Assembly: GCA_006937955.1 (NCBI GenBank)
Contig: SSNP01000051.1
Location: 2,528,555-2,592,554, forward strand
DNA: 64,000 nt
Source of the DNA: Pachypanchax playfairii
Lineage: Eukaryota; Chordata; Actinopteri; Cyprinodontiformes; Aplocheilidae
Reading direction: 5' to 3'
The notes under the pieces are model-generated. The model saw only the letters and a program-made list of their open reading frames with translations, had not been told where the DNA came from and ran no database searches. Every line of letters begins with the position of its first letter. Position 1 is the stretch's first letter. Positions 1 through 12,100 of the stretch are shown one piece after another. The position numbers were made by a program, and so were the translations under genes.

Positions 1-1254
1 AAAGTCTGTTGGCTACAGTAGGATTCCCCTCGTGCCCTTTCTGTGGTCGAGTTTCTTGTTCAGCGATTTTGTCTTTATCCCAGCGAGTGTTATCTTTGGT
101 GAGCGTATCCCACTGGGATTCTGATAAGAGTTCAAAATGTGCCTTGTTCCAGATACACCTCATCTTCCACTGAATGGGCTTTTTACAGTATGTGCAAGGA
201 AAAGGGTTCAAAACCCCTAAAGGTCCAGATGATAATAATAGAGCATGAAGGTGTGCCTTTAGTTCCTATTGAAAAATAAAGTTTCACAATTTTCAGGCGT
301 TTTCAGTGAAATTATAACCTGTGACCCATTTCCAAACTCTGAATACTTCAGGAATTTTGAGACGATAGCTTAAAAGTTGCTGAGCGTTTTTCTGTAAAAG
401 CATCTGGGACTATAGATGATCTTTGATGGAGGTCAAGTCTGGGCTTTATGTGACTCATATTTTTACCCAAAATGTGTAATTTCTTTCCAATCTGAGTTTT
501 TACTCACATGAACTCATAAAATCCACTTCTCTACCATTCAATACTGAAAATAACTCCACAGCAAAAGTTTGGAAATGTTTCAACTTTAGCCCCACAAGCA
601 GTTCTGTTGAAATGACCACGAATCTAATTAGAAACCAATCAAGTAAAAACACAAGAATTTCTGACACTAAACCTCGTGTTTAATCTCTTTTCTCTGAAGA
701 TGCGCTCCTGGTGTCGGCAGCAGCTGGTGCGCGTGATGACTTGGACTCATTTTCTCTCGAAGGATCTAGAAAAAACTAACAGAGCTGTCACAGATGTTGG
801 AAGAGTTCTTCTTCATCTCATTTCATAATGACTCAGGTGGTCAAAAGATGATCTCCAAAAAAAAAAAAAACAACAGGAGATTGAATGTAATGAAGAGAGG
901 CAAAGCATTTATGAATAATCACCCAGAAAATTTCAGTTATATTTGACTTTATGGTTGTATCTTAAGAACGTTGTAGCACTTTTAACACTTAGCATGATGG
1001 CTCTAAATGCTAATGAGGTAATATGTTAAGAAATACTAGCTGTTGATTTTAGAACATCTCTTAAATGTTTAAAAAATGTAAATAAAAGTTCATTCAGGTC
1101 TTGAGGTCAGTGATTTTAATACGAATAATTCTTTAACATCAGTAACAGCATGTTAATTTTATCTGTGGTTCAAAAAGAATGAGTCAAGTGCCCAGCAGGA
1201 TAAAACAAAACTAAAAACAAATATTTTCCATAGAAAATATTGTAAAAGTATAAT

Positions 1255-1375
1255 GAAGTACACCTGTCCAGGGTGTCCCCCGCCTCTCGCCCAGAAACGC
1301 TGGAGATCGACACCAGCCCCCTGCGATGCTGAAAAGGAAGAAGCAGGTTTAGAAAATGGATGAATGATGATGTAC
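1255..1375 (+). repeat. Interspersed repeat tail (fish LINE/SINE 3' end type)
   Basis: The stretch cctgtccagggtgtcccccg, followed by cctctcgccc, caccagccccctgcgatg and a GATG-rich tail (tggatgaatgatgatg), is a diverged copy of a sequence found very widely in fish genomes. A short tetranucleotide tail is typical of L2- or RTE-type retroposons. Family is from memory and uncertain. Confidence 0.6.
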
Positions 1376-1524
1376 GATGACCATGTGATGATCTGAGTAA
1401 CTAAAGTGTGAATGAGTTTTTGTGGTAAAAGGTTTTAATGTCTTGTTCTTTATTCTATTTAAATTTCAGAGCTCATCTAATCGGTCACATTCAAAGTTTT
1501 ACAGTCATCAAGTACTTGGTACTA

Positions 1525-1835
1525 GTTATCATCCATCTATCTTCTCCTAGTTATCCACAGTCCAGTCGCTGGGGCAACTGGTTCAGGAGGAAAACCCAGA
1601 CCTCCCTCCCTCACTCTGGGTCTGTTCAGAAAACCCCCAAAGGGAGGTGATCAGGATTCATCCTGATCACATGTCTGAACCACCTCAGCTGACTGCTTTC
1701 AATGAAGAGCAGCAACTCTACTTCGAGCTCCTCACTTGATCTGGCTGAGTCCGGCCAGCGTACGGAGGAAGCCCATTTCAGCTGCTTGTATCTGAGACCT
1801 CGTTCTTTCAGTCAAGATCCAGAGTTGTAAAAACT
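1525..1835 (-). mobile_element. RTE/Rex3-like LINE 3' end, truncated
   Basis: Read on the minus strand, this is a diverged 3' end of a common fish LINE ending in a GATG-like tail, seen here as catccatctatcttctcc at 1527 on the plus strand. Landmarks on the plus strand are gctggggcaactggttcagg, aggaaaacccagacctccct, gaaccacctcagctgactgc and cccatttcagctgcttgta. No reverse transcriptase frame is left. A second copy lies at 51270-51530 in the opposite orientation. The Rex3/RTE label rests on the GATG tail and memory. Confidence 0.6.
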
Positions 1836-3130
1836 CCAGCCACATTTAAACTGAGTAATTACTGAGGAAATTGGTGAGTTTTGGCTTGAAAAACCCAAAA
1901 CAGGCCGTCTCAGTTTCAGCCCCGAGACATTAGACAGTGTATTTAGAATTAGTCTAAAATTAGTTCAAATAAAAAAGTGAATAATTTTGTCCATCATGCA
2001 GCGACAGATAAATCCATCCGCCGAAGGGATAAATAGACGTTTTCTCCTGGATTTCATCCCCATCAGAGGAAAGTTCAGATATATTTAGACTTGAAACAAT
2101 TTTATGTCTGATTTCCCCCGAGGTCTTATTTGTTACTGTGGGTACTCTGACTGTAACAGGATGCAGCTTTAATAAAGTCGTCAGTGCTGAGATGACCCCC
2201 CCCCCCTCGTTTCACTACTGCTGTAAACATTCTGCCCGTGGCTGAAAGTCTCCTGAACGCGGCCGACAGACAGATTTCCCTGGAGTTCCCGGTAATGGAA
2301 ACCCCTCAGACGAGGCCCAGATTCCCCCGCAGGTTGACTTGTGGATCCGTTTGTGGCGTTAGTTTCTTATTTCACCGTCCAATTTGCAACTGTAATGAAA
2401 CCGAACACGTTTCTTTGAATTTCAGGCTGCTTCGTTTAGACACAGAAGATCTGCTGACCCGTGAATAACAAACACACGAACGTCTTTCTGTGATGATTCT
2501 TCGCTTAACCGTGTGATGAAATTCCCATTCTGCCTTTCTTTTATTATCCTTCGCTCAGACTTTCACACTTACCCTCTATTAACGATTAAAGAGTCTCCTC
2601 CCACTTCAGATAGTCTTAGAAGCAACAGTTTTCCACATGTGTAACTCATCGCCTGTACCACCCGACAATCCAGCTTTGATGTTTTGGGGTTTTTTTTCTT
2701 TCTCTGTACACAATTTCAGCAGCAGACGGTGTAAATGACTTTCAGCACCAGGTTTCCATACAGAGGAGTCAGTTCGATAAACGACAATATTCCCGACGCT
2801 GTCATCTTAATTCTTTCACCAATATCAAGCCCTCTCAACCATTTTATCCTTTTTGATTCAGTCTTGAAAAGCCATTAAAGTGAGGCCACATGTCATTGTT
2901 ATTGAAATAATACCAAGTGATCATTATTACCGGCTGATGCACAAAAAAAGAAAAATGAGTCCCTCCGATGCAGCAATGGGAGCAGACACACGGCAGTTTG
3001 CAGCATCGATTCTGGTTATCGATCAGTTTATTCTCATACGTTGAAAAGGCTCATTTTCTGAAATGGGACGAGCCTTTTGGTGTCGTGTGGATCAAAACCC
3101 AAACTGAGATGATCCAAAGGAGAACTCCTG

Positions 3131-3170
3131 TTTAAAGGGATAGTTCACATCTTTTTAAGTGATTTTCTGT
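3131..3170 (+). repeat. End of a MITE of the TTAAAGGGATAGTTCAC type
   Basis: gtttaaagggatagttcaca is the end sequence of a MITE group common in fish. No inverted partner end (gtgaactatccctttaa) was found within the next few hundred bases, so this looks like a truncated remnant. How far it extends to the right of 3170 is unclear. Confidence 0.45.
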
Positions 3171-6100
3171 AGAAAAGTTATAAATAATAACCATCTTATC
3201 TGTAGCAGCCCTTTGAATAAACCTCAGGTTGGAGAAACAGTTGAATTGATAGAAAAAGGAACAAATGATCCAAATTGGGCCAAAACAAAGAAATTAATAT
3301 CATTCAAAACAAATGAGTTAAAGTCCAGTTCTTCTGTAGTTCTACACTCAGTGAAATTCTCCCTCCCACATTTCAAACAGATAAAAGTTTTTATATTCCC
3401 TTCAGTATCATTTGGTATGTTTGGTATGATTGCTCTGTTTTTAGGCGTATCATCAACACTCTAGCTCATCACTTATTGGTTGTGGGTGAAACAGCTCATG
3501 ACGAGGTTGACTTGAAGCTTATTTTTCCTGTAATATATTAAAAATAATACAACCAGGTCCAGATTATAATGATACACGTATATGTAATGACTCAATACAG
3601 TACAGTTACACAGTTCGAGCAATCAGATCACAGGTGATCATCACCTTTATCTATTAGAAAGCTCACACATGGTTTTTTAAACTAAAATGTCCTAAATGGT
3701 GTTTTAAAAGAGTTTTTACTGTCTAAAAGAGTTTAAACACCTGTTTGTTTAGAATTAACTGATGAGAAAAACCTTTCCTGTAAACTGAGCCAGAGAGCCA
3801 GGGCACGAGGTACGGAAAGCCAAAGAGGTCATTATTCATACATTTTAATACCTCATGTTTAAAACTTAAACCAGCAAGTTCCAGTTGCACTTGAACAACA
3901 ACACTAGCATCAACCTAACTGTACGTTTTACATTTTTATTTGACAGTTTGTTTTTCTGACTCATTTTCAGGGAGGATTTATCTGTTGGAAATTAGTAAAC
4001 AAAAACTGTTTTTTGAATTCTGTTTTTCATTTTGTCCCAAATCCGCATGGAATATGATCCTAAAACTGCATGACGTATCAAACCATGACGTTATTCCTTC
4101 ACATCACATCGCTGTTCATTTCACAATATTCATTAGTATTCATTTCTAAAGAATAAACGTGTAACATAAAACTAACAGTTGTTTACAACAACAGTAACTG
4201 CTTTTCAATCGTTTCTTGTAACTGAGGCGATTCAAAGAGTTACCTGCAACAGGTTAAAATTTAAAAGTTAATTCCTGTTTTTAAATGTAGATATTCTGTT
4301 TTAATAGCAACTCTTAATTTAAAACTGAAGTTTAAAAATAATACATTTTTAAATATTTATTTAATGTAAAGCTTTGCATCTTTACTCTTGCAGGGAAACT
4401 GCAGCCTGCAGTTGGACCATTAAATTAAACAGCTGCATGATGGAGACTGAGTCATAGTGAAAAACCCGATTCTGCCCCCTGCTTGTGTTTTTCTATTATC
4501 ACCTGTATGAATCACATCATTAAGTGTTTAAACAACCAGCTGAGATTTGGCAGATTATTGGGAACTTTACTGTCTCAGTAGCACCAAAAAATCCCTCATG
4601 CTTCTGTTTATTTTAACTTTCTTATCAGAAACGTATGCAGAAAAAAAAAACACAGTAATATAAAGAATTATTATAATTTATATTACAAATTTAACTTCCA
4701 TCTCAGAAAACAATTTAAAATAAACACTACTTTGACTTTAGACAGAAAATCAGTTTAGTAAAAATTCACCGTATATTTGGAACAACAATTTTAAAAAGTG
4801 TGAGAAGTTTTTTCATTTTGTGTCTGAAGTGCAGGAAACAAAACAAAAACCAGATGATGATAAAGTCGTCTGTCTTTAAATGAGTTTCAATGTCGAACCC
4901 TGAAACATTTATTTTTCATGCTCATAGCGTTACACGCTCACTCGACCACGAGGCAGCTGCAGTCTTACTGTATTCACAAAACACAGGATTTCTCACAAAT
5001 GTCATTGTTAAAGCTGCTGGTTCCTAATTACGAGGAAGCTCCAGATTTAAATCTCCTTTTCTGCTCTTCTCACTGTATCTAGAGTCGTGCTAGCTGCCAC
5101 TCTGCGTTAACTTTGCGTAGGTGGTAGGAGCTTCCTTTGAATGTCAGCCGAGCTTCTCGCTGTAACGTCAACCCGACGACTCCTCTCCTTTGTCTCCCTC
5201 TTGCTTGTGCTCTGTTCATGTGCCTGCTTTAAAATCTAGGTCACCAAAGTGAGGGCAAAGCAATGATGTGCTCATGCATCTGTCACTGGATATTAGTCGC
5301 ATCATTGTTAGTATGGAGACAGAGTGCCGGGGGACGGCTGTAAATCATTCTGTTTTATGTGAATGGATTATTTTATTAACTTTTCTAGCACAACATTGAC
5401 TTGCAGGTATTTTCTTTAGACTCGTACGTGATGAACTACGAGTTAATTCAACATCAGTGACAGTCTGTAGTTACAGTACAGGAAACTTTATTGAAAAATA
5501 GTATAAATATGTAACTTAATATGATTTTCTGTTTTTTTTTTATTTTTTTTTTTAGCTTTATCGGACAATGATCATTTGCAAAGTTCTTATAACTTTAGTT
5601 TAGATATTCTAATATTCTAATGGTTCATGTCAAACCAGCAAGTAACACAGGAACACAGACATCTGCAGAAAGTTATCATGAAAGAAAACAATCTACTTTT
5701 ATTATGTTAACTGCTAAAAAGTCTCCTGACAAGTCTAAAGAGACTAACTGGAGGTTTGCTGGTTCAAGTCCAGGTTTATCTCAATGGGATTTCCCTGGTT
5801 ATTCAAAGATTACAAAAATAAATACATCTAAAAAAACAAACAAACAAATGACCGGTCTTGCTAGGTGGGAACTGCAGCGCTTCAGATGCAACAAACTGGC
5901 ACAGAGGGAGCGAGTGTATTTGGGTGCATCATCATTTATCCTCTAGAGTGTGCAGATGAAACCAACATGTCAATAAATGCACCTTCACTGATGTTACTTG
6001 ACCAAAACATTATTTATTTATTTATATAAGCAGAATAACAGACGATAAAAAAGATGCCTCGTTTTACTTCCAAAGAAAGGTTATAAATCCAGCTCAGTCA

Positions 6101-8859
6101 GTTCAAACACACAGATGTTTCTGTTCTGATTGTTCTTTATATTGAGACGTAGAAAATAGTGATTTTTGTTGTTGTTTTTATTGAAGTATCTCAACAGACT
6201 AAGACACTTATAAAGTGTAGTAGAAATCTCAGAGGTGTGAAGAGTTTACTGTGGTATTGGTCAAGTTCTGGTCAGTTCAGTCAGTTCTGGAAACACAGAC
6301 ATGTTCACTGAAGAATGAGGTTCCACTGTCACGTGAGTTTATCTGTAAATCAGAAGAATGGCTCACAGTCTCTCTGCTGTTTCTCCAACTTGGCTCCAGG
6401 TTATTTTATTTTGAAATTCAGACCCAAAAGGGGGTTTGTTTATGGATAAATAAGCTAATTGAATCTGCAGGAACTGACTGAAGGGGAACCAGAGTGACTC
6501 CAGCTTTGCTACTGGCCTAACATACATTCCATAACTGTATGAAAATAGAAACAGTAATTAGATACATCTCACAGAAAAGCTTTTCTTGGAACATACAAAT
6601 ACCAGGGAAGTCTGTGTGTGTGTTTGTTTGGGGAGAAATGGGGGTCTGATTGTTCTACAAAGCCAAACAACTGCAAAAAACGCCATAGAACAGTAAACAA
6701 AACCAGAATTATCCAAAAACAACACCAGTACTGTCCGTCCATCACCCGCGCGCGTGTCTGCACGTTAATTTTACATGTTTGAGGACGGACTCCATCTCGA
6801 GTCAACAAAAAGCATCATTCATTTTTCAGCACTCTCCTGTCCAGCATGTCCGAGAGTCTCACAGTAAATATCACCTGTAATCGCTGCCATTTAGACCCGG
6901 GAGGACGTCCTGTAGGTCCTACACACAGCAGTGATTCCTGTAGCTGGTATTCCTTCAGCTACTGTCATCTGTTTGTGGTTTTTAACTGTTTACAGGAGTT
7001 CTATATTTGTGTAGTGATTTCTTGCAAGGAGTTCGATGAGGAAACACCAGTCTGATGTCTATAGGGTGAAGGTGACGATATATCTGCTGCACGTGTCATT
7101 TTATTGAAATTTGAGTTTGTGTTCACTGCAGCTGATCAGGAATGAAAGGCTTTTAATTTGGTCTCTTTTCTAAATCGTTACCCTGCATGTGAAGTAGAAA
7201 ACAAAAAGGTGATTGTTTGCACTCAGTGTGACAGAGTCCTCAAGCTCGACTGGCATTTTACTTACCTTGGAAGTCAGAAGCTAAATAATTTAACCCTTTG
7301 CTAGTTGCTGTGCTCCGTAAACAAACATTAACTATTCAAGCCTTGAATGTATTTTCTGTACTTATGTTTTGAAACACCAGCAACATGTTGACTAATAGTA
7401 CTTAGAAATAACTTTGTTCAACCATGTTACTGAGATATAAACCAAAATCAGTGAAAATAGTTTATTACTGCGGTCGTCATGACTTTAAAATACAAATAGA
7501 TCCCACCAGTAGTGTGATTTGTTAGCTGTTAGCATGTAGCATCTTATGAGACTGATTATTTATGTAATGCTCAAGGCAAAGTTTTTGAAACATTTCAATC
7601 TAATATATTTTTAATGTTTATGTTAAAGTGACCTTTGTGTGTTTCAAACATGAACGTAACATCAATGTTTTCATGAACTCCCAGATAAAAAATCACTAAC
7701 ATAAATTCTAAACGACAAAAACACAGTGAAGCTTTTAAAGACAACACGTCCTCTGATTGTCCGTTTATAACTAAAGTTTTCAGTCGTTCCTGTCGAGTTT
7801 CCACCAACAAAAGATTAAGAATTACTTGTTTAATCACATCAAGGGTCTATTTTTGGAAAACAAATCAAAACTGTTTTAATGATCTTGAAAAGATGCTAAA
7901 TAAGGAAAAATAAATAAATGGGAAAAGGACTGAACTTCAGATTGGATTTATATAAACCAACAAGGGCAAATAAAAACCAAAATCTTCTCTACTATAAACC
8001 AATCACCAAAACAAAAGACTTTAGTAATATCACAGAAAGTCAGACTTTCACGTAGAGATCAGCTCATAAATAAAAATATTACAAAAATCTAAATAAATAG
8101 CAGAAAGGCTCACAAATCTCAAGAAAATCTACTAAATCTAGTCTGTTTATTCATGAAACATCCAGATTCTTCTGCATGTTTCTGCCTGATCGGGATGTAT
8201 TTATGTACTTAATGTTGTGTAAGAATTCAACCCCGTGTTTATTAAAGAACCCAAATCTTCTTGGCATCTGCTGTAAACTGCATCATCTGGTCAAAGCATC
8301 ACGTTTTAGCGTTCAGACGCTTCTCAGACTTGAAGTTCGGTGGTTAACTGATGAATAAGTTGTAGCTGAATTGCGAAGAAAGCACGACTACGTCTAATCA
8401 TAAGAGAACAAGAAACATTCTATGGTACAACTAAAACTAATATGCTACAAAATAAAAGTGTGTACGGTTAAAAAATCTCCAGATGTGAAAAGTGCAGTCA
8501 TAAATAAACGGCTCGGCGTGCGGCGTTGTGACGGATGAGGTAATAAAGATAATGGAGGGAACTCTGAAGCTGCGTCCTTCGATGCCGCACCCTTTGTAAA
8601 AAAGGCACTATGGGGTGCGCCGCCGTCTCTGTGCCACCCTGTACCCGAACGTCTCAAGTCACAGTTCGGTTTCTTGAAACTGTTACGATGAGCGCTGGAG
8701 GCTCCTCAAGGCCACAGCTCAAAGTTCCGTGGCCTTTAGAGTGCATCCTTCAAAGCTCAATCCCATCCAGCTCATTTCCTCCACTAGTTAAGACCTCGAA
8801 TCTCACGCCGCAGCACGAGCGTCGTCTTTCCGGGGCCTCTAGACCACGGCTCCAGTGGA

Positions 8860-9141
8860 TTAGAGGTAGAGGTAGCTGACCCAGTAAACGATGTTGAACA
8901 GCAGGAAGGAGGTGGGGAAGAACACCCGGGAATATGAATCCAGCTCCCGGATGTTGACGTGAATCCGTCCTTTCCTCCATCCGCCTTCTTTACACTCTTC
9001 GTAGCAGCAGAAGAAGCTCTTGCAGTCTTTGCCGTCCAGGCACTCGTACAGGCAGCTGTCGTCGTAGTCGTGCCAGAACAACGAGTTGCCCATCGGCATC
9101 ATGGTCCGAGGGGTGCGACTCATGTTCAGGGACGAGTAGGC
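8860..9141 (-). CDS. gabrg3: gabrg3 last coding exon: Cys-rich loop, M4 and stop
   Basis: 282 nt including the TAA stop at 8860-8862. The acceptor is catgttgcag before GCC-TAC-TCG, phase 0, matching the phase 0 exit of the upstream exon. It encodes AYSSLNMSRTPR, then CLYECLDGKDCKSFFCCYEE (the cysteine cluster that in gamma-2 is palmitoylated), a basic stretch WRKGRIHVNIRELDSYSR, and M4 (VFFPTSFLLFNIVYWVSYLYL) at the extreme C-terminus. The open frame runs a few codons upstream of the acceptor, but that part is intron. Confidence 0.95.
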   Translation of the reverse strand, partial: AYSSLNMSRTPRTMMPMGNSLFWHDYDDSCLYECLDGKDCKSFFCCYEECKEGGWRKGRIHVNIRELDSYSRVFFPTSFLLFNIVYWVSYLYL

Positions 9142-12100
9142 CTGCAACATGAAACAAAGTGAATGTTCTGAAAAGATCCCTGATCACAATGTATCAGCTG
9201 AGTCTAAGCTCCGCCCACAGTTTTTGTTCCAAAACTAAATATTGTTCAATAATAAGAAAATGAGGCTGTATTCATGATCGGATCTCCATCACCTTAAGTC
9301 ATCCTTACAATATTTCTCAGCTGGATAAAGGCTGGAACGCCTCCACTTATTCACTTCATGAGGGAGCGAGAAGTAGACGAGAGGACTGACTGAGTGGGCG
9401 GCATAAAGGAGGCGTACTGATGCCCGTGAGGGGGGGATTTGAGGTTTCCCCACACAGACAGACAGGCTCGCAAAATCCAGCCGAGAGCCTGAGATGCAGA
9501 GGAGGCGACTGAATGTAACACAACTTCACTGAGTCTTTTTAGCCCGTGAGACACACGAAGCAGAACTCCTCCACACAAGGACATACAGAGCAGAGAGGGG
9601 ATCTAACCCCGCCCCCCCGCAGCAGGTAGAGCCTACGTACAACATGAAGGTGTGGAGAGATGTTTAACTGCACAGTACCAACAGTAGATCATGTGTTTAA
9701 TGCTTTTTGTTTGGCTGGAGTGTCTTTATCTTGTTCAAACATCTCAGATGAAACCAAAAGCTTGAAGCTGCACCGGACAGACCGAACTGTTCAAACATCC
9801 ACCCGGAGTGTACGTTACACACCAGATGGTACACCGATGATTGTCTTCTGTGTTTGTTTTTGTTGGTGGACGGCCAGACATGGACTCTGAGGACTCATCT
9901 GATGATCAATGTTCTGTAGAGGTTTTAACCCTACAGGAGTCCCTGAGACCGGCGTCCTGAGGTTACAGGGGTCCCTGAGACCGGCGTCCTGAGGTTACAG
10001 GGGTCCCTGAGACCAGCGTCCTGAGGTTACAGGGGTCCCTGAGACCGGCGTCCTGAGGTTACAGGGGTCCCTGAGACCGGCGTCCTGAGGTTACAGGGGT
10101 CCCTGAGACCGGCGTCCTGAGGTTACAGGGGTCCCTGAGACCGGCGTCCTGAGGTTACAGGGGTCCCTGAGACCGGCGTCCTGAGGTTACAGGGGTCCCT
10201 GAGACCGGCGTCCTGAGGTTACAGGGGTCCCTGAGACCGGCGTCCTGAGGTTACAGGGGTCCCAGAGACCAGCGTCCTGAGGTTACAGGGGTCCCTGAGA
10301 CCGGCGTCCTGAGGTTACAGGGGTCCCTGAGACCGGCGTCCTGAGGTTACAGGGGTCCCTGAGACCGGCGTCCTCCTGAGGTTACAGGGGTCCCTGAGAC
10401 CGGCGTCCTGAGGTTACAGGGGTCCCTGAGACCGGCGTCCTCCTGAGGTTACAGGGGTCCCTGAGACCAGCGTCCTGAGGTTACAGGGGTCCCTGAGACC
10501 GGCGTCCTGAGGTTACAGGGGTCCCTGAGACCAGCGTCCTGAGGTTACAGGGGTCCCTGAGACCGGCGTCCTCCTGAGGTTACAGGGGTCCCTGAGACCG
10601 GCGTCCTGAGGTTACAGGGGTCCCTGAGACCGGCGTCCTCCTGAGGTTTTCCTTTATGATTTATAGGATCTGGTCAGTCTTGGTTTCAGTCAGGAGCAGT
10701 TCAGAGTCTCGTTATGGTGGATTTGGGTTTTTCTTCTGTGTCAGACTCAGATTTTCTGCTTTTTGTTGTCTTTAAATTCATTGCAGTTTTGGACATTTAG
10801 TTTCTTTGGGGCATTTTAGCATCTGCTTGTCCTACAGACTTTAAGTCACTGAGTGATGACTGTTAGACCAGGATACTGTGAACTCTCACAGATGTTTGGA
10901 GACATTTTGAGCTGAGTCCCTGCGCACATCTGGAATCTTTTTCAATTTAGTTTCCTAGAATCAAACTGATAAACGTGAGCGAACTTTGAGCTGATGATCA
11001 AATTACAAGTGAAACGAGTTTAAATTGTAAATAGAGACATAAATAAAACACAGTGTGACCAACATGCTGCAAGAACATATAAACAATATATTCATATAAC
11101 TTGTTATCAGATATAAAACTTTTCCTGAAACATTTCGTAAGTACTAGTTTATCTCATTTTTACAGCTGATTAAACTTCAGCTGTAGAACACGTTCACCAC
11201 AGACGTACCATCCGCTGCATCCTGGGAGGAGGTCTGCGTATACTGTAGGAGTAGTAGTTCAGCATGGCGTACTCGATCATGGCAGCAAAGACGAACAGGA
11301 AGCAGACGGTGACGAACAGGTCCATGGCGGTGACATAGGACACTCTGGGTAGAGAGTTCCTGGCCACAGTGCTCAGGGTGGTCATGGTCAGCACTGTGGT
11401 GATACCTGGGAAGGGAAGGGTGAAGGGTGAGTCGTCATCATGAGGGAGACCCGTGTGAGATGTATGTAACATGGATGGATTGTTATCTGTTGTTGTTAAT
11501 AATGCATGCTGCAGGGATTCTGGGCAGACCTGCTGTCTGTTAAACCACCACTCAGGTTTGAATGTGTTCTAGAAACTCCTGATTTAAAACGACCATCAGA
11601 TGTCGAGTCTGAATCATCGTACCTCCTGAATGTTCTTAAATACCTGCAGCCTTTTTATCCTTATCACACTGATGACTCAGTACATTTCTGAACTTATCTT
11701 GGACTGATGGGAGTTTGTCTTCAGCTTTTTTGAGTATTAGTCAAGTAACGTTTCCCAGAGCCTCGACACCAAACTGAACAGAACAGGTTGTACTAGCAGC
11801 ACCTTGATGTTCTCCTCCAGCAGACGAGGTCTTCTCTTTGTGGACACTCAGTATCTGAACAAAAAGCTCATGAAAACAAATTTAGGATGTTTTTTTTTTT
11901 AGGGGGGGTTTGTTGGATTTGTGACAGAGGGCTCTGCTGTCGACTCGCTGCTTGTTTCGTATAACCCTTCTGGATAATTTGTGCTCAGTCTGCTACATCG
12001 CAGCATTCTGCTGAGGGTTTTGTTGTCCCTCAGCTCGCCTGTTCAGGTTACTGGTGGCTGATTCTCTCTGTTAAATGAACCTGTTGGCAGCTTCAGCCTG

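Larger units (their letters stand above)
1..8859. other. Downstream flank of gabrg3, including its 3' UTR of unknown extent
   Basis: No recognisable coding exon on either strand; the longest open frames are about 100 codons and look random. Two possible polyadenylation hexamers for gabrg3 (AATAAA on the minus strand) lie at 8238-8243 and 8146-8151, about 620 and 710 nt past the stop. Neither is proven. GC-rich, CpG-containing sequence at about 8520-8860 may be 3' UTR. The rest is AT-rich with homopolymer runs (A at 858-871, C at 2196-2206, T at 5530-5553) and the LINE-like tails listed separately. In mammals oca2 lies downstream of GABRG3; I saw no oca2 exon here. Confidence 0.6.

Noticed and set aside
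701..835. Short ATG frame after a possible acceptor (ctctgaag before ATGCGCTCCTGG)
   Set aside because: Only 44 codons, no recognisable similarity, and no partner exon; it could not be tied to a downstream neighbour such as oca2.
2238..2468. 76-codon frame in a locally GC-richer stretch
   Set aside because: No family features and no splice context; at most a conserved noncoding block, which I cannot judge without comparison.
9142..9150. In-frame ATG (MLQ) upstream of the last gabrg3 exon taken as a start codon
   Set aside because: These codons include the splice acceptor ttgcag; the protein continues from the upstream exon at GCC.
9931..10646. CRISPR-like regular repeats
   Set aside because: Units are directly adjacent with no unique spacers, and the genome is vertebrate; it is a minisatellite.
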